A DNA stretch of 64,000 bases from an uncultured Clostridia bacterium (GCA_947644595.1 CANSAE010000003.1:124001-188000), one strand, 5' to 3'. Counted from the first letter of the stretch, positions 26,983-35,449 are shown. Numbers and translations are program-made. The notes: generated by a model from the letters alone, not told the origin.

Positions 26983-27225
26983 GTCGATCCCCTCCGTATA
27001 TAAACCTAAATATATTATAGCAATAATCTTTTCTTATGGCAAGGCATAAAAATTGTATTGGACAAATTGGAGCAGGAATGTTATTCTGTTGACATATAGA
27101 AAAAATATATAATTTTTACCGGTTTCTTTCTTTGCAAAAGGTAAATTGTGCACGAAAAAAGGGAGAAAGAATCAGCAATGTAACCAAAACGGCTCAACCG
27201 TTTCAAAAATTAAGGAGGTATTATT
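26983..27225. promoter_or_regulatory. Divergent control region, LysR gene / locus A
   Basis: Strongly AT-rich compared with its flanks. A plus-strand promoter candidate is TTGGAC (27058-27063), 18-bp spacer, TATTCT (27082-27087). TTGACA (27089-27094) and TATAAT (27108-27113) are also present but only 13 bp apart. A small hairpin AAACGG-CTCAA-CCGTTT (near 27187-27203) and a strong AAGGAGG precede the SDR start. LysR T-N11-A sites are plausible but not unique. Confidence 0.5.
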
Positions 27226-28032
27226 ATGAGATTCGAAGGAAAAGTTGCGATCGTAACAGGCGCCAGTTCCGGTATTGGCCGGGCTACCGCTAAAATGATG
27301 GCTCGTGATGGCGCAAAGGTCGTGGCGGCTGCCCGCCGTCTGGAACGTCTGGAAGCTCTGCGGGATGAAGTGAAGGAAGCTGGCTATCCCGGCTGCATCC
27401 TGCCGGTGCAGACCGATGTGCGCGATCCCAAGCAGATTGATAATATGTTTGACGTGGCACTGAAAGAGTTCGGTCATGTGGACATTCTCGTAAATAACGC
27501 CGGTATGCTGGACGGACAGCTGCCCATCCATGAGACGAGCCAGGAAATTTACGATATGCTGTATGAGACCAACCAGCGCGCGGTCTACCTGGGCTGCCAG
27601 CGGGCTATCAAGATTTTCCTGGAGCAGGGCACGCCTGCCAATATCGTGAACGTGGCATCCGCGGCGTCTCTGCGCGGTCTGAAGGGCGGCACCATGTACG
27701 TCATGACCAAGCACGCCGTGCTGGGTATTACCCGCAACATTTCTGCTTCCTTCTTTGAAAGAGGCATTCGCTGCAACTGCATTGAGCCCGCCAATATCCG
27801 TTCCGAAATCAATAAGGTCCCCCGGGATCTGGGCATCGGCATTCTGGATTGGCAGATGCGCGCCGGCAATGCAGCTCCTCTGCACACCATCACAAAGCCC
27901 GGCGAAAAGAAGCCGATTTTGGGTACGCCCGAGGATTGCGCTGAGCTGATTTGCTTCCTGGCGGATGATGTGGCTGCTCGTTACCTTTCCGGTGCTGAAG
28001 TGAAAATTGATGCGGGCTTCCTGAATATGTAA
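27226..28032 (+). CDS. Short-chain dehydrogenase/reductase, BaiA/BaiL-like (locus A)
   Basis: 268-residue NAD(P)-dependent oxidoreductase. Motifs: TGASSGIGRA cofactor loop (residues 11-20), NNAG, catalytic Ser in VASAAS, and Tyr-x3-Lys as YVMTK. Length and context (with CaiB/BaiF-type transferases and a flavoprotein) resemble the baiL/baiA hydroxysteroid dehydrogenases, but the SDR fold alone does not fix the substrate. An insertion near residues 205-228 (DLGIGILDWQMRAGN) may shape the substrate pocket. Arg codons are mostly CGC/CGT, as in highly expressed genes here. First gene of the operon, with AAGGAGG 8 nt before the ATG. Confidence 0.88.
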   Translation: MRFEGKVAIVTGASSGIGRATAKMMARDGAKVVAAARRLERLEALRDEVKEAGYPGCILPVQTDVRDPKQIDNMFDVALKEFGHVDILVNNAGMLDGQLPIHETSQEIYDMLYETNQRAVYLGCQRAIKIFLEQGTPANIVNVASAASLRGLKGGTMYVMTKHAVLGITRNISASFFERGIRCNCIEPANIRSEINKVPRDLGIGILDWQMRAGNAAPLHTITKPGEKKPILGTPEDCAELICFLADDVAARYLSGAEVKIDAGFLNM

Positions 28033-28083
28033 TAGAAGCAGAGATGCTTACGGAAAATTTCTGAATAGAAAGGAATTTGTACT

Positions 28084-29436
28084 ATGTCTAAAGTCCATAC
28101 CGATTATTACGGCACTCATATGAAATTTACGGAATACCCCAAGTTCGGTGTTCTGTCTGGTGTAAAAGTCGTGATGACGGGCATCAACATTGCCGGCCCT
28201 TACGTCGGCAGCCTGATGAGTGAAATGGGCGCTCAGGCGCTGCAGATCGAGCATCCCCTGCAGCCCTGCTCCACCCGCGGCAACTACGGCTATTCCCAGG
28301 AGCATCGCAATGGCTTCTCTTTGGCCGTTGATACGCACTCTGCCCGCGGCATAGAAGTGTTCAAAAAGGTTCTGGAATGGGCAGATATCTGGATTGAGTC
28401 CGGCCGCCCCGGCACTTACGCCAGAATGGGCCTGAGCGATGAGTTTATTTGGGAAAACATCAATAAGAAGCTGTCCATCGTCCACGTTTCCGGCTACGGC
28501 CAGTACGGTCCGGACAAAAACAAGGCGGCTTATGACGTGTCCGGCCAGGCCATGGGCGGCTACATGTACCTCAACGGCACCAGCCCCACGTCCGCGCCTT
28601 TGAAGGTCAATCCCTACCTGTCTGACTACGCCACGGCCCTGAACGCTACCATCTGCGCCCTGTCCCTGCTGCATCACGCCACCATCACCGGCGAGGGCGA
28701 CAGCGTGGATATCTCCCAGTATGAGACCATGTTCAAGCTGCTGGGCGGCTATCCGGCCGACTGGTTCAACCGCAGCTATCCCGGCCCCGGCGAGCCCGTG
28801 CGCTGGCGTACCGGCAACGTCAGTGACCAGGCAGCGGCCTTCTCCTTCTATGACTGCAAGGACGGCGGCACCATCTTCATCGGCTGTGTCGGCCCCGGCA
28901 ACGTCAAGCGCGGCTTCCCGCTGTTCGGCCTGCCCCTGCCCGGCACCACCGATCCTGACATTTATGATAACTTCGGCGGCTGCCTGATCACCCTGCCTGT
29001 GGGCCAGCGCATCGAGGCTGCTATCAAGAAGTTCTGCATGGAGCGCACTGTGGATGAGGTCGAGGCCGAGCTGAACGCTGCCGGCATCCCCAACCAGAAG
29101 GCCTTCGGTCCTGAGGACATTCTGAAAAATGAGCAGTACGCCGCCCGTGAGGATATCATCACTTGGACCGACAGCGTCTACGGTGAGATGAAGGGCTACG
29201 GTGTGATGAATAAGTTCAAGAAAAACCCTGCCAAGGTCGTGGCATCCGCTCCGACGCTGGGCGAGCACAACATCGAAGTGTTCAAGGCGCTGGGCTTTGA
29301 TGATAAGTTCATCGACGAGATGTACGAAGCCGGCGAGTTCGGCGGCATGGATCCCAAGGAGACCGCAGAGCGTTGGAGACTGAAGGAGTGGCAGTTCTTC
29401 TGGCGTCCCGACCAGGCGGAAAAACTGGGTCTGTAA
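28084..29436 (+). CDS. CaiB/BaiF-family (class III) CoA-transferase 1
   Basis: 450 residues. Class III CoA-transferases move CoA between acyl-CoA and a free acid through an aspartyl-CoA intermediate. The candidate catalytic Asp is D181 in KVNPYLSDYATALNA, aligning by eye with D169 of CaiB. The segments YGYSQEHRNGFSLAVD, WADIWIESGRPGTY and VHVSGYGQYG are very close to those I recall in BaiF and BaiK, and IGLPVPGTGDP of BaiF matches FGLPLPGTTDP here. It is about 25-45 residues longer than CaiB at the ends. Biased CGC/CGT codon use suggests high expression. A near-identical paralogue follows. Confidence 0.9.
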   Translation: MSKVHTDYYGTHMKFTEYPKFGVLSGVKVVMTGINIAGPYVGSLMSEMGAQALQIEHPLQPCSTRGNYGYSQEHRNGFSLAVDTHSARGIEVFKKVLEWADIWIESGRPGTYARMGLSDEFIWENINKKLSIVHVSGYGQYGPDKNKAAYDVSGQAMGGYMYLNGTSPTSAPLKVNPYLSDYATALNATICALSLLHHATITGEGDSVDISQYETMFKLLGGYPADWFNRSYPGPGEPVRWRTGNVSDQAAAFSFYDCKDGGTIFIGCVGPGNVKRGFPLFGLPLPGTTDPDIYDNFGGCLITLPVGQRIEAAIKKFCMERTVDEVEAELNAAGIPNQKAFGPEDILKNEQYAAREDIITWTDSVYGEMKGYGVMNKFKKNPAKVVASAPTLGEHNIEVFKALGFDDKFIDEMYEAGEFGGMDPKETAERWRLKEWQFFWRPDQAEKLGL

Positions 29437-29471
29437 GCATAAAATACGAAGCATATAAGATGAAATCAGCG

Positions 29472-29499
29472 GGTCTCGGTGGGAATTCCCGCCGAGACC
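29472..29499 (+). other. Intercistronic stem-loop between the two CoA-transferase genes
   Basis: A 28-nt near-perfect palindrome, arms GGTCTCGGTGGGAA and TTCCCGCCGAGACC with one G-U pair. No T-run follows, so it is more likely an mRNA processing or stability element than a terminator. Confidence 0.65.
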
Positions 29500-29533
29500 G
29501 CGATTACATTTGGTGACCGAAAGGACCGATCAC

Positions 29534-30883
29534 ATGTCAAAATTTGCGACCGATTATTACGGTACCCACATGAAATTTGATGAATATCCCGCCTTTGGCG
29601 TATTGGCAGGGGTAAAGGTGCTGGCGACCGGCGTAAATATCGCGGGGCCGTATGCGGGAAGCATTATGTCGGAAATGGGTGCGAAGGTCCTGCAGGTGGA
29701 GCATCCGAAAATCCCCTGTAATCAGCGGGGGTGCTACGGCTATTCTCAGGACCATCGAAACGGTTTTTCCATGGCGCTGGATACCCACAGCGAACGTGGA
29801 ATGGAAGTGCTGAAAAAGCTCCTTGCCTGGGCGGATATCTGGATTGAGTCCGGCCGCCCCGGTACTTATGATAAGTTGGGCCTTTCGGATGATTTTGTCT
29901 GGGACAATCTCAACCCCAGGCTGTCCATTGTCCATGTGTCCGGGTACGGGCAGTACGGTCCGGATAAGGACAAGGCGGCCTACGACGTGTCCGGTCAGGC
30001 CATGAGCGGCTATATGTACCTCAACGGCGCCAGCCCCACCTCGCCGCCACTGAAGGTGAACCCCTATCTGTCGGATTACGCCACGGCCATGAATGCCTGC
30101 ATCTGCGCGCTGGCGCTGCTGGTCCACGCCCGGGAGACCGGGGAGGGGGACAGCGTGGACATCTCTCAGTATGAGACCATGTTCCGGCTTCTCAGCAGCT
30201 ATCCCATTGAGTGGTTCAATGTGGGCTTCCCGGCGGACGGAGAACCGGTGCCCTGGCGCACGGGAAACGCCAGCAATCAGGCTGCGGGATTCTCGTTTTA
30301 TGACTGCAAGGACGGCACGATTTTCATCGGCTGTGTGGGCGCGGGAAACGTGAAGCGGGGATACCCTCTGTTCGGCCTGCCCCTGCCGGGCACGACGGAC
30401 CCGGAAATTTACGAGAATTTCAGCAGCTGCATGGTGACGCTTCCCCTGGGTCAGCGCATTGAAAAGGCGATATCCGATTTCTGTGCGGATAAGACCGTGT
30501 CAGAAGTGGAGGCGCTGCTCAATGAACGGGGCATCCCCAACCAGCGGGCCTACGGCCCCGGAGATATCCTGAAAGACCCCCACTATAAGGCCCGGGAGGA
30601 CATTGTGACATGGACTGACAGTGTGCTTGGAGAGGTCATCGGCATCGGCATCATGAACAAGTTCAAGCGGAATCCCGCGAAAATCGTGGCTTCAGCGCCC
30701 ACATTTGGAGAGCATAATGTGGAAGTATTGCGGGCGCTGGGTATCCCAGAGGAGACCATTGACGCCATGTACGAAGCCGGCGAATTTGACGGCATGGATG
30801 CCCGGGAAACGGCCATCCGCTGGCGGATGAAAGAGTGGGGCTTTTTCTGGAACGAAAAGCAATCAACCATGTTGGATCTATAA
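29534..30883 (+). CDS. CaiB/BaiF-family (class III) CoA-transferase 2
   Basis: 449 residues, a tandem paralogue of the preceding gene with matching positions throughout, including D181 in KVNPYLSDYATAMNA. ATG 29534 is chosen because the protein then starts MSKFATDYYGTHMKFDEYP, aligning with MSKVHTDYYGTHMKFTEYP of the first copy; GTG 29510 would add 8 unmatched residues. Codon use is unlike its three operon neighbours: Arg is often CGG and the bias is ordinary, so it may be less expressed or more recently inserted. Two transferases could serve entry and exit of substrates of the same pathway (inference). Confidence 0.9.
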   Translation: MSKFATDYYGTHMKFDEYPAFGVLAGVKVLATGVNIAGPYAGSIMSEMGAKVLQVEHPKIPCNQRGCYGYSQDHRNGFSMALDTHSERGMEVLKKLLAWADIWIESGRPGTYDKLGLSDDFVWDNLNPRLSIVHVSGYGQYGPDKDKAAYDVSGQAMSGYMYLNGASPTSPPLKVNPYLSDYATAMNACICALALLVHARETGEGDSVDISQYETMFRLLSSYPIEWFNVGFPADGEPVPWRTGNASNQAAGFSFYDCKDGTIFIGCVGAGNVKRGYPLFGLPLPGTTDPEIYENFSSCMVTLPLGQRIEKAISDFCADKTVSEVEALLNERGIPNQRAYGPGDILKDPHYKAREDIVTWTDSVLGEVIGIGIMNKFKRNPAKIVASAPTFGEHNVEVLRALGIPEETIDAMYEAGEFDGMDARETAIRWRMKEWGFFWNEKQSTMLDL

Positions 30884-30922
30884 ATCAAACATAAAAAAGG
30901 AAGATTTCAGGAGGTAAGAACA

Positions 30923-32635
30923 ATGGCAAAATTTACACCCGGTACTTACGAAGGTAAGGCCTACGGTAACGGTTACGACAGCAAGCCCAGCAGCGTGGTC
31001 GTATCCGTCACCCTGTCCGAGGACCGCATCGAAGATGTGACCATCAAATCCCACGGCGAGATTAAGGGCGTGGGCTGGGGGCTGAAAACGTCTCCCGTGG
31101 AGACCATCCCTGCGGCCATCGTAAAGCATCAGTCTCTGGGCGTGCCCCCGGTCATCGGCGCAGAGAAAACCTCCAATGCCATCATCAAGGCGGCAACCAA
31201 GGCCATCGCCGCTTCCGGCGCGGATACGGCGGCTCTGAGCACCCCCATTCCCCGTGAGAAGCACAGCGACGAAGAACGTACCGTGGACTTTTTGGTCGTC
31301 GGCGGCGGCGCAGGCGGTCTGGCGGCCGGCGTGCAGGCCCGTCAGGGCGGCGCGGACGTGCTGATTGTGGAAGCGGCCGGCGTCACCGGCGGCTCTGCGG
31401 CCCGTTCCGGCGGCAAGGTCATGGCGCCTGGCACCAAATGGCAGCATGCAGTGGGCATCTATGACAGCCCCGATATCCTGTTTGATTACATGATGTCTCA
31501 GGGCAAGGGCATGATGGACCCCAAGAAGATTCGCTTCTTTGTGGACCGCGCTTATGAGAACCTGCTGTGGCTGGAAAGCTGCGGCTGGAAGTGCCAGGAC
31601 GTGGAGCCCATCCATGAGAGCATCGTTCCCTGGCGCGTGTACAACAGCGAAGGCGGTTCCTACATGTCCGCCGGCCAGGGCGGCCACATCACCTACGCCA
31701 TGCACAGCACCTATGAGAAGCTGGGCGGCGAGATCGTGTTTGAGTGCGCACTGGATCATCTGCTGGTGGAAAACGGCACCGTCAAGGGCGCAGTCTTTAA
31801 CTATGCCGGTGGCGGCACGCTGACCGTTCACGCCAATAACGTCCTGCTGGCCACCGGCGGCTTCGCGGCCAACCGGGAGAAGCTGGAGGGCCTGTATCCC
31901 CAGATGAAGGGCTACTTCACCGACGTTCCCAAGACCAACGTGGGCAAGGGCGTGGCCGAGGCCGTGAAGGTCGGCGCCAAGGAGTACGTCTCCCCCGGCG
32001 TGCAGGTCAACTATATGAGCATTTCCTCCGCCTTCATCGGCATCAAAGAAGAAGCCGGCCTGATTGTTGATGCCGACGGCCACCGCGTGGTCAACGAGTG
32101 GAGCTACCAGTACGTGGTGGGCGACGCGCTGATGCGCACCAAGAAGGACCACGCCTGGTACGTCACCAGCGGCAAGGACGCGTATCCGACGGTCCAGGCT
32201 GCCTTCAACGCAGGCAAGACCTCTGACCCGAAGGATGTGTACGCAGATTCTCTGGAAGAACTGGCCCAGAAGATGGGCGTGGAGTACGCTACGTTAAAGG
32301 CTACCGTGGACCGCTACAACGAGCTGTCTGCCAAGGGTGAGGATGAGGACTTCGGCAAGCCTGCCGAGTTCATGTTCCCCGTGGACGGACCCAAGTACGC
32401 CGCGTTCTACTACACTCCCTGTGTCACGGTCACCTTCGGCGGTTTGGAAACGGACATTGCCGCCCGTGTTCTGGATGTGAACGGCAAGGTCATCCCCGGC
32501 CTGTATGCCACCGGCGAGAGCGCGCCCACCGGCATTTACGGCACTATCTATCCGGGCTGCGGCACCTCCATCGGTACCGCTGTTCTGTGGGGCCGCGTCG
32601 CCGCCGGCATGGCCACCGGTCAGCCTGTGGAATAA
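30923..32635 (+). CDS. FMN-bind/FAD-dependent flavoprotein, BaiJ / 3-ketosteroid-dehydrogenase/fumarate-reductase-like
   Basis: 570 residues, cytosolic (no signal peptide). Residues 1-95 form an FMN_bind domain; residues 122-570 form the fumarate-reductase/3-ketosteroid Delta1-dehydrogenase FAD fold, starting FLVVGGGAGGLAAGVQA. The C-terminal FAD motif is IYPGCGTSIGTAVLWGR, closer to ketosteroid dehydrogenases (YPGxG) than to fumarate reductases. In the FMN_bind domain the flavinylation motif xGATxTS reads IGAEKTS, with Glu81 in place of the acceptor Thr, so covalent FMN is unlikely. Together with the CoA-transferases this resembles BaiJ, reported as a steroid-acid reductase. Highly biased codons. 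Confidence 0.85.
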   Translation: MAKFTPGTYEGKAYGNGYDSKPSSVVVSVTLSEDRIEDVTIKSHGEIKGVGWGLKTSPVETIPAAIVKHQSLGVPPVIGAEKTSNAIIKAATKAIAASGADTAALSTPIPREKHSDEERTVDFLVVGGGAGGLAAGVQARQGGADVLIVEAAGVTGGSAARSGGKVMAPGTKWQHAVGIYDSPDILFDYMMSQGKGMMDPKKIRFFVDRAYENLLWLESCGWKCQDVEPIHESIVPWRVYNSEGGSYMSAGQGGHITYAMHSTYEKLGGEIVFECALDHLLVENGTVKGAVFNYAGGGTLTVHANNVLLATGGFAANREKLEGLYPQMKGYFTDVPKTNVGKGVAEAVKVGAKEYVSPGVQVNYMSISSAFIGIKEEAGLIVDADGHRVVNEWSYQYVVGDALMRTKKDHAWYVTSGKDAYPTVQAAFNAGKTSDPKDVYADSLEELAQKMGVEYATLKATVDRYNELSAKGEDEDFGKPAEFMFPVDGPKYAAFYYTPCVTVTFGGLETDIAARVLDVNGKVIPGLYATGESAPTGIYGTIYPGCGTSIGTAVLWGRVAAGMATGQPVE

Positions 32636-32671
32636 GGCGCAAGGGCAGTTTGCTGTCCCACAATTCAAAAC

Positions 32672-32706
32672 AAAAAAGCACAGCTTGCAAAAGCTGTGCT
32701 TTTTTA
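32672..32706. terminator. Bidirectional terminator after locus A
   Basis: AAAAAGCACAGCTT / AAGCTGTGCTTTTT with A-run and T-run on the two sides; separates the flavoprotein from the convergent ferritin gene. Confidence 0.9.
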
Positions 32707-32720
32707 TGGGAAAAAATGAT

Positions 32721-33233
32721 TCAGTCCAGCACCAGGGAGGGAGCGGAGTAGACCCGGGCGGCCAGCTCCTGGTTGAGCAGGTACAGGCTCTTGGGGTCGT
32801 CGCCGAAGAGCTTGTACTTCTTGATCATGCCGTCGGCATTTTTCTCTTCCTCGCCCTGCTCCTTCACGAACCAGTCCAAAAACTGCATGGTGCGGAAGTC
32901 CTTGGCCTTCTGGGCGGCCTCGTAGATGGTGTGGATCAGGTCGGTGACGTACTTTTCATGCTCAAACGCGGCGGTGAGAGGGTCCAGAGGGGTCTTAAAG
33001 ACCTTATCGGGCTTATCAATGGCGTCCAGCTCCACCTTGATGCCGTTGTTTTGCAGGTACTGCATGAACAGCATAGCGTGGTCCCGCTCTTCCTGGGCCT
33101 GGATGGTGTACCAGTTGCCGAAGCCGTCCAGGTCCATGTCGATATAATAGTTGGCCATGTCCAGATACAGATAAGCGCTGTAGAACTCCTTATTTACCTG
33201 CTGATTCAGCAGGGCGGCGACTTTTTTATCCAT
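32721..33233 (-). CDS. Non-haem ferritin (FtnA-like)
   Basis: 170-residue four-helix iron-storage protein. Ferroxidase ligands are seen in NKEFYSAYLYL (Glu17), QAQEERDHAMLF (ExxxH) and EQGEEEKN. It would assemble as a 24-mer shell storing ferric iron. Last gene of the perR-rubrerythrin-ferritin run; AAAGGAG precedes the ATG. A 12-bp hairpin separates it from the rubrerythrin gene. Confidence 0.93.
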   Translation of the reverse strand: MDKKVAALLNQQVNKEFYSAYLYLDMANYYIDMDLDGFGNWYTIQAQEERDHAMLFMQYLQNNGIKVELDAIDKPDKVFKTPLDPLTAAFEHEKYVTDLIHTIYEAAQKAKDFRTMQFLDWFVKEQGEEEKNADGMIKKYKLFGDDPKSLYLLNQELAARVYSAPSLVLD

Positions 33234-33258
33234 AGTTGGTTCTCCTTTGTATGAAATG

Positions 33259-33285
33259 ATAGGGCATTCCGGAGGAATGCCCTAT
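33259..33285 (-). other. Intercistronic hairpin between rubrerythrin and ferritin genes
   Basis: Perfect 12-bp stem ATAGGGCATTCC / GGAATGCCCTAT with a 3-nt loop and no T-run; may tune the ferritin level through RNA stability or partial termination. Confidence 0.55.
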
Positions 33286-33290
33286 GTAGT

Positions 33291-33872
33291 TTAGAACAGT
33301 CTCTTCAGCAGGCCTTCCAGACCCTTGCCGTGGCGGGCCTCATCACGGGCCATCTCATGGACGGTGTCGTGGATGGCATCCAAACCGTACTTCTTGGCGA
33401 TGGCGGCCAGCTTGAACTTGCCCTCAGTGGCGCCGTACTCGCACTCCACGCGCCAAGCCAGATTCTTTTTGGTGGAGCCAGTCATGTTGGGCTCCAGGTC
33501 CTCGCCCAGCAGCTCGGCGAATTTGGCGGCATGCTCAGCTTCTTCGTAAGCGGCCTTCTCCCAGTACAGGCCGGCCTCGGGATAACCTTCCCGGTGGGCG
33601 ATGCGGGCCATGCACAGGTACATGCCGACCTCGGCGCACTCGCCGTTGAAGTTGGCCATCAACTGCTCGAAGATGAACTTCTTATCCTCTTCGGGGATGT
33701 CGGGGTTGTTCTTTACGGTCTTGGCGTAAATGCCCAGCTCGTGCTCAGCGGCCAGCTTCAGCTCGCCTTCCACCTTCTCAAACTTATCGGCGCCGACGTG
33801 GCAGATGGGGCATTCAGTGGGGGCTTTGTCGCCCTCAGCGATGTAACCGCAGACAGTGCATTTCCATTTCAT
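33291..33872 (-). CDS. Reverse rubrerythrin (rubredoxin domain N-terminal)
   Basis: 193 residues. A rubredoxin-type Fe(Cys)4 site lies at the N-terminus (KCTVCGY and CPICHVG), followed by a four-helix diiron domain with [22 protein letters not shown] and ARDEARHG ligands. This domain order is the reverse of classical rubrerythrin and is typical of clostridial NADH-dependent peroxidases that reduce H2O2 and O2. It lies 28 nt after the PerR-type gene, so it shares its promoter and presumably its peroxide control. Confidence 0.92.
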   Translation of the reverse strand: MKWKCTVCGYIAEGDKAPTECPICHVGADKFEKVEGELKLAAEHELGIYAKTVKNNPDIPEEDKKFIFEQLMANFNGECAEVGMYLCMARIAHREGYPEAGLYWEKAAYEEAEHAAKFAELLGEDLEPNMTGSTKKNLAWRVECEYGATEGKFKLAAIAKKYGLDAIHDTVHEMARDEARHGKGLEGLLKRLF

Positions 33873-33900
33873 AGTGATGTTCCTCCATTATTTTGAATTT

Positions 33901-34317
33901 TTATTGCCATATTGGATCGGGGAAACCCCGGTCTTTACAAGAGATGCACAACCCGAACAGCCGCAGGCTGCGTGGGTCGATGGATAGGCCGCGTTCCTCC
34001 GCGATGCGGGCGCATTCTTCAGAGATGACCTGCGTCATGGGCAGATCCAGCACCGCGCCGCAGTTCCGGCAGACCAGATGGGCGTGGGGCTCAACGTGGG
34101 CATCGAACCGGTCTTTGCCTTCCACATTTGCTACGCACACCACATCGCCTCCGGCGACCATGCTTTTCAGGTTCCGGTACACGGTGCCCAGACTCAAGTC
34201 CGGGTAATGGGGCTTGAGAGTGTGGTAAAGATCCTCTGCACTGGGATGGGCATGGGAGGCCATCAGCGCGTCATAGATCGCCTGCCGTTTCCGGCTGAAC
34301 CGCTGTGCGGGTTCCAT
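33901..34317 (-). CDS. perR: PerR-type Fur-family peroxide regulator
   Basis: 138-residue metal-dependent repressor. Structural zinc site CRNCG and CISC; regulatory metal site in FDAHVEPHAHLVC, with an Asp in AVLDLPM at the position equivalent to D104 of Bacillus PerR (Fur has Glu there), which favours peroxide sensing by Fe-catalysed His oxidation. ATG 34317 has GGAGG 7 nt upstream; the alternative ATG 34323 is too close to the ribosome site. Heads an operon with rubrerythrin and ferritin. Confidence 0.88.
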   Translation of the reverse strand: MEPAQRFSRKRQAIYDALMASHAHPSAEDLYHTLKPHYPDLSLGTVYRNLKSMVAGGDVVCVANVEGKDRFDAHVEPHAHLVCRNCGAVLDLPMTQVISEECARIAEERGLSIDPRSLRLFGLCISCKDRGFPDPIWQ

Positions 34318-34337
34318 GTTCATCCCTCCTTAACAGT

Positions 34338-34388
34338 AATAATTCTTATTTCTAAATTAAATATAACACATCTCAGCTTGTTTGTAAA
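34338..34388 (-). promoter_or_regulatory. Promoter and candidate Per box of the perR operon
   Basis: Minus strand TTTACA (34383-34388), 17-bp spacer, TATATT (34360-34365). An inverted repeat AATAA-GAA-TTATT (34338-34350) follows the -10 and overlaps the expected start of transcription, consistent with autorepression. Confidence 0.6.
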
Positions 34389-34445
34389 GCATTTTTTGAA
34401 AAAATCCGGAAAAATTTTACTGACCGGGGCAGAGGAAGATTTTTG

Positions 34446-34474
34446 TTGAAATTTGCGGCCTGGTCGATTACAAT
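34446..34474 (+). promoter_or_regulatory. Sigma70-type promoter of the EamA gene
   Basis: TTGAAA (34446-34451), 17-bp spacer, TACAAT (34469-34474). Start of transcription near 34481 rules out the upstream in-frame start codons. Confidence 0.6.
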
Positions 34475-34503
34475 GGGAAAACTGTATGAAACGGGGGATG
34501 GAA

Positions 34504-35412
34504 ATGGAGGAACGGAATCAACTGTTCCGGGGCGTGATGTGCACGTTGCTGGGCGGGATCTGCTGGGGCTTTTCCGGGTCCTGCGGGCAATTTTTATTCG
34601 ACCATTATCATGTGGATCCTACTTGGCTCACTACGGTGCGGATGCTGTGTGCGGGGCTGGTGATGGTGGCTTATGTGCTGCTGCGTCAGCGGGAGCGGGT
34701 GACGGCCTGTTGGCGTAACCGGCGGGACGCGGTAAAATTGGCGGCTTTCGGTGTGTTCGGGATGCTGTTTTCCCAGTTTACCTACCTGCAGGCCATCAAC
34801 GCCACCAACGCCGGGACGGCCACGGTGCTGCAGTACATCGGTCCGGTGCTGGTCATGGTGTTGGTGTGCTTCACAGCGCGGCGTATGCCCACGGTCCGGG
34901 AAGCGGTATCTATTGTGCTGGCGGTGGCGGGGACGTTTTTCATCGCGACCCACGGAGACCTGCACACCATGCAGATCTCTCCGGCGGGGCTGTTTTGGGG
35001 ACTGCTGTCCGCGGTATCGCTGGTGGCATACACGTTGCTGCCGAAGGAGCTGACTCCGGTGTACGGCACCATGCTGGTCACGGGATTCGGCGCGCTCATC
35101 GGCGGCGCGGCACTGCTGGTGCTGACGCATCCGTGGCCGCTGGTGATTTCTCTGCCGCCGGCCGGGTGGCTGGGCGTGGCCGGGATGGTTCTGATAGGTA
35201 CGGTGGCGGCGTATCCGCTGTATCTTCAGGGGGTGAACGACCTGGGGGCGGTGAAGGCCAGTATGCTGGCCAGCATCGAACCCGTGGCGGCCACGGTCAT
35301 CAGTGTGGTGTGGCTGGGCTCCCGGTTCGTGGCCATGGACCTGGTGGGATTCGTGTGCATTTTGACCACGGTGTTTTTGTTGGCAAAAAAAGAAACAGGA
35401 ACGGAACAGTGA
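34504..35412 (+). CDS. EamA/DMT-family transporter
   Basis: About 302 residues, ten hydrophobic helices, two EamA repeats (GGICWGFSGSCGQFLFDHY and GLFWGLLSAVSLVAYTLLPK). Exporter of unknown small metabolite. ATG 34504 is favoured: GGGGG lies 7 nt upstream and the promoter maps just before it; ATGs at 34486 and 34498 lack spacing. Single-gene unit ending in a terminator that overlaps the stop codon. Confidence 0.86.
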   Translation: MEERNQLFRGVMCTLLGGICWGFSGSCGQFLFDHYHVDPTWLTTVRMLCAGLVMVAYVLLRQRERVTACWRNRRDAVKLAAFGVFGMLFSQFTYLQAINATNAGTATVLQYIGPVLVMVLVCFTARRMPTVREAVSIVLAVAGTFFIATHGDLHTMQISPAGLFWGLLSAVSLVAYTLLPKELTPVYGTMLVTGFGALIGGAALLVLTHPWPLVISLPPAGWLGVAGMVLIGTVAAYPLYLQGVNDLGAVKASMLASIEPVAATVISVVWLGSRFVAMDLVGFVCILTTVFLLAKKETGTEQ

Positions 35413-35426
35413 CCGTTCCTGTTTTG
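35393..35426 (+). terminator. Terminator of the EamA gene
   Basis: AAACAGGAACGG / CCGTTCCTGTTT with an 8-nt loop containing the TGA stop, then TTGT. Confidence 0.75.
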
Positions 35427-35449
35427 TCGTTGGCACCGATTCCAATACC

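Noticed and set aside
27089..27113. TTGACA and TATAAT as the locus A promoter
   Set aside because: The spacer is only 13 bp, too short for normal sigma70 use; kept just as a note in the control region.
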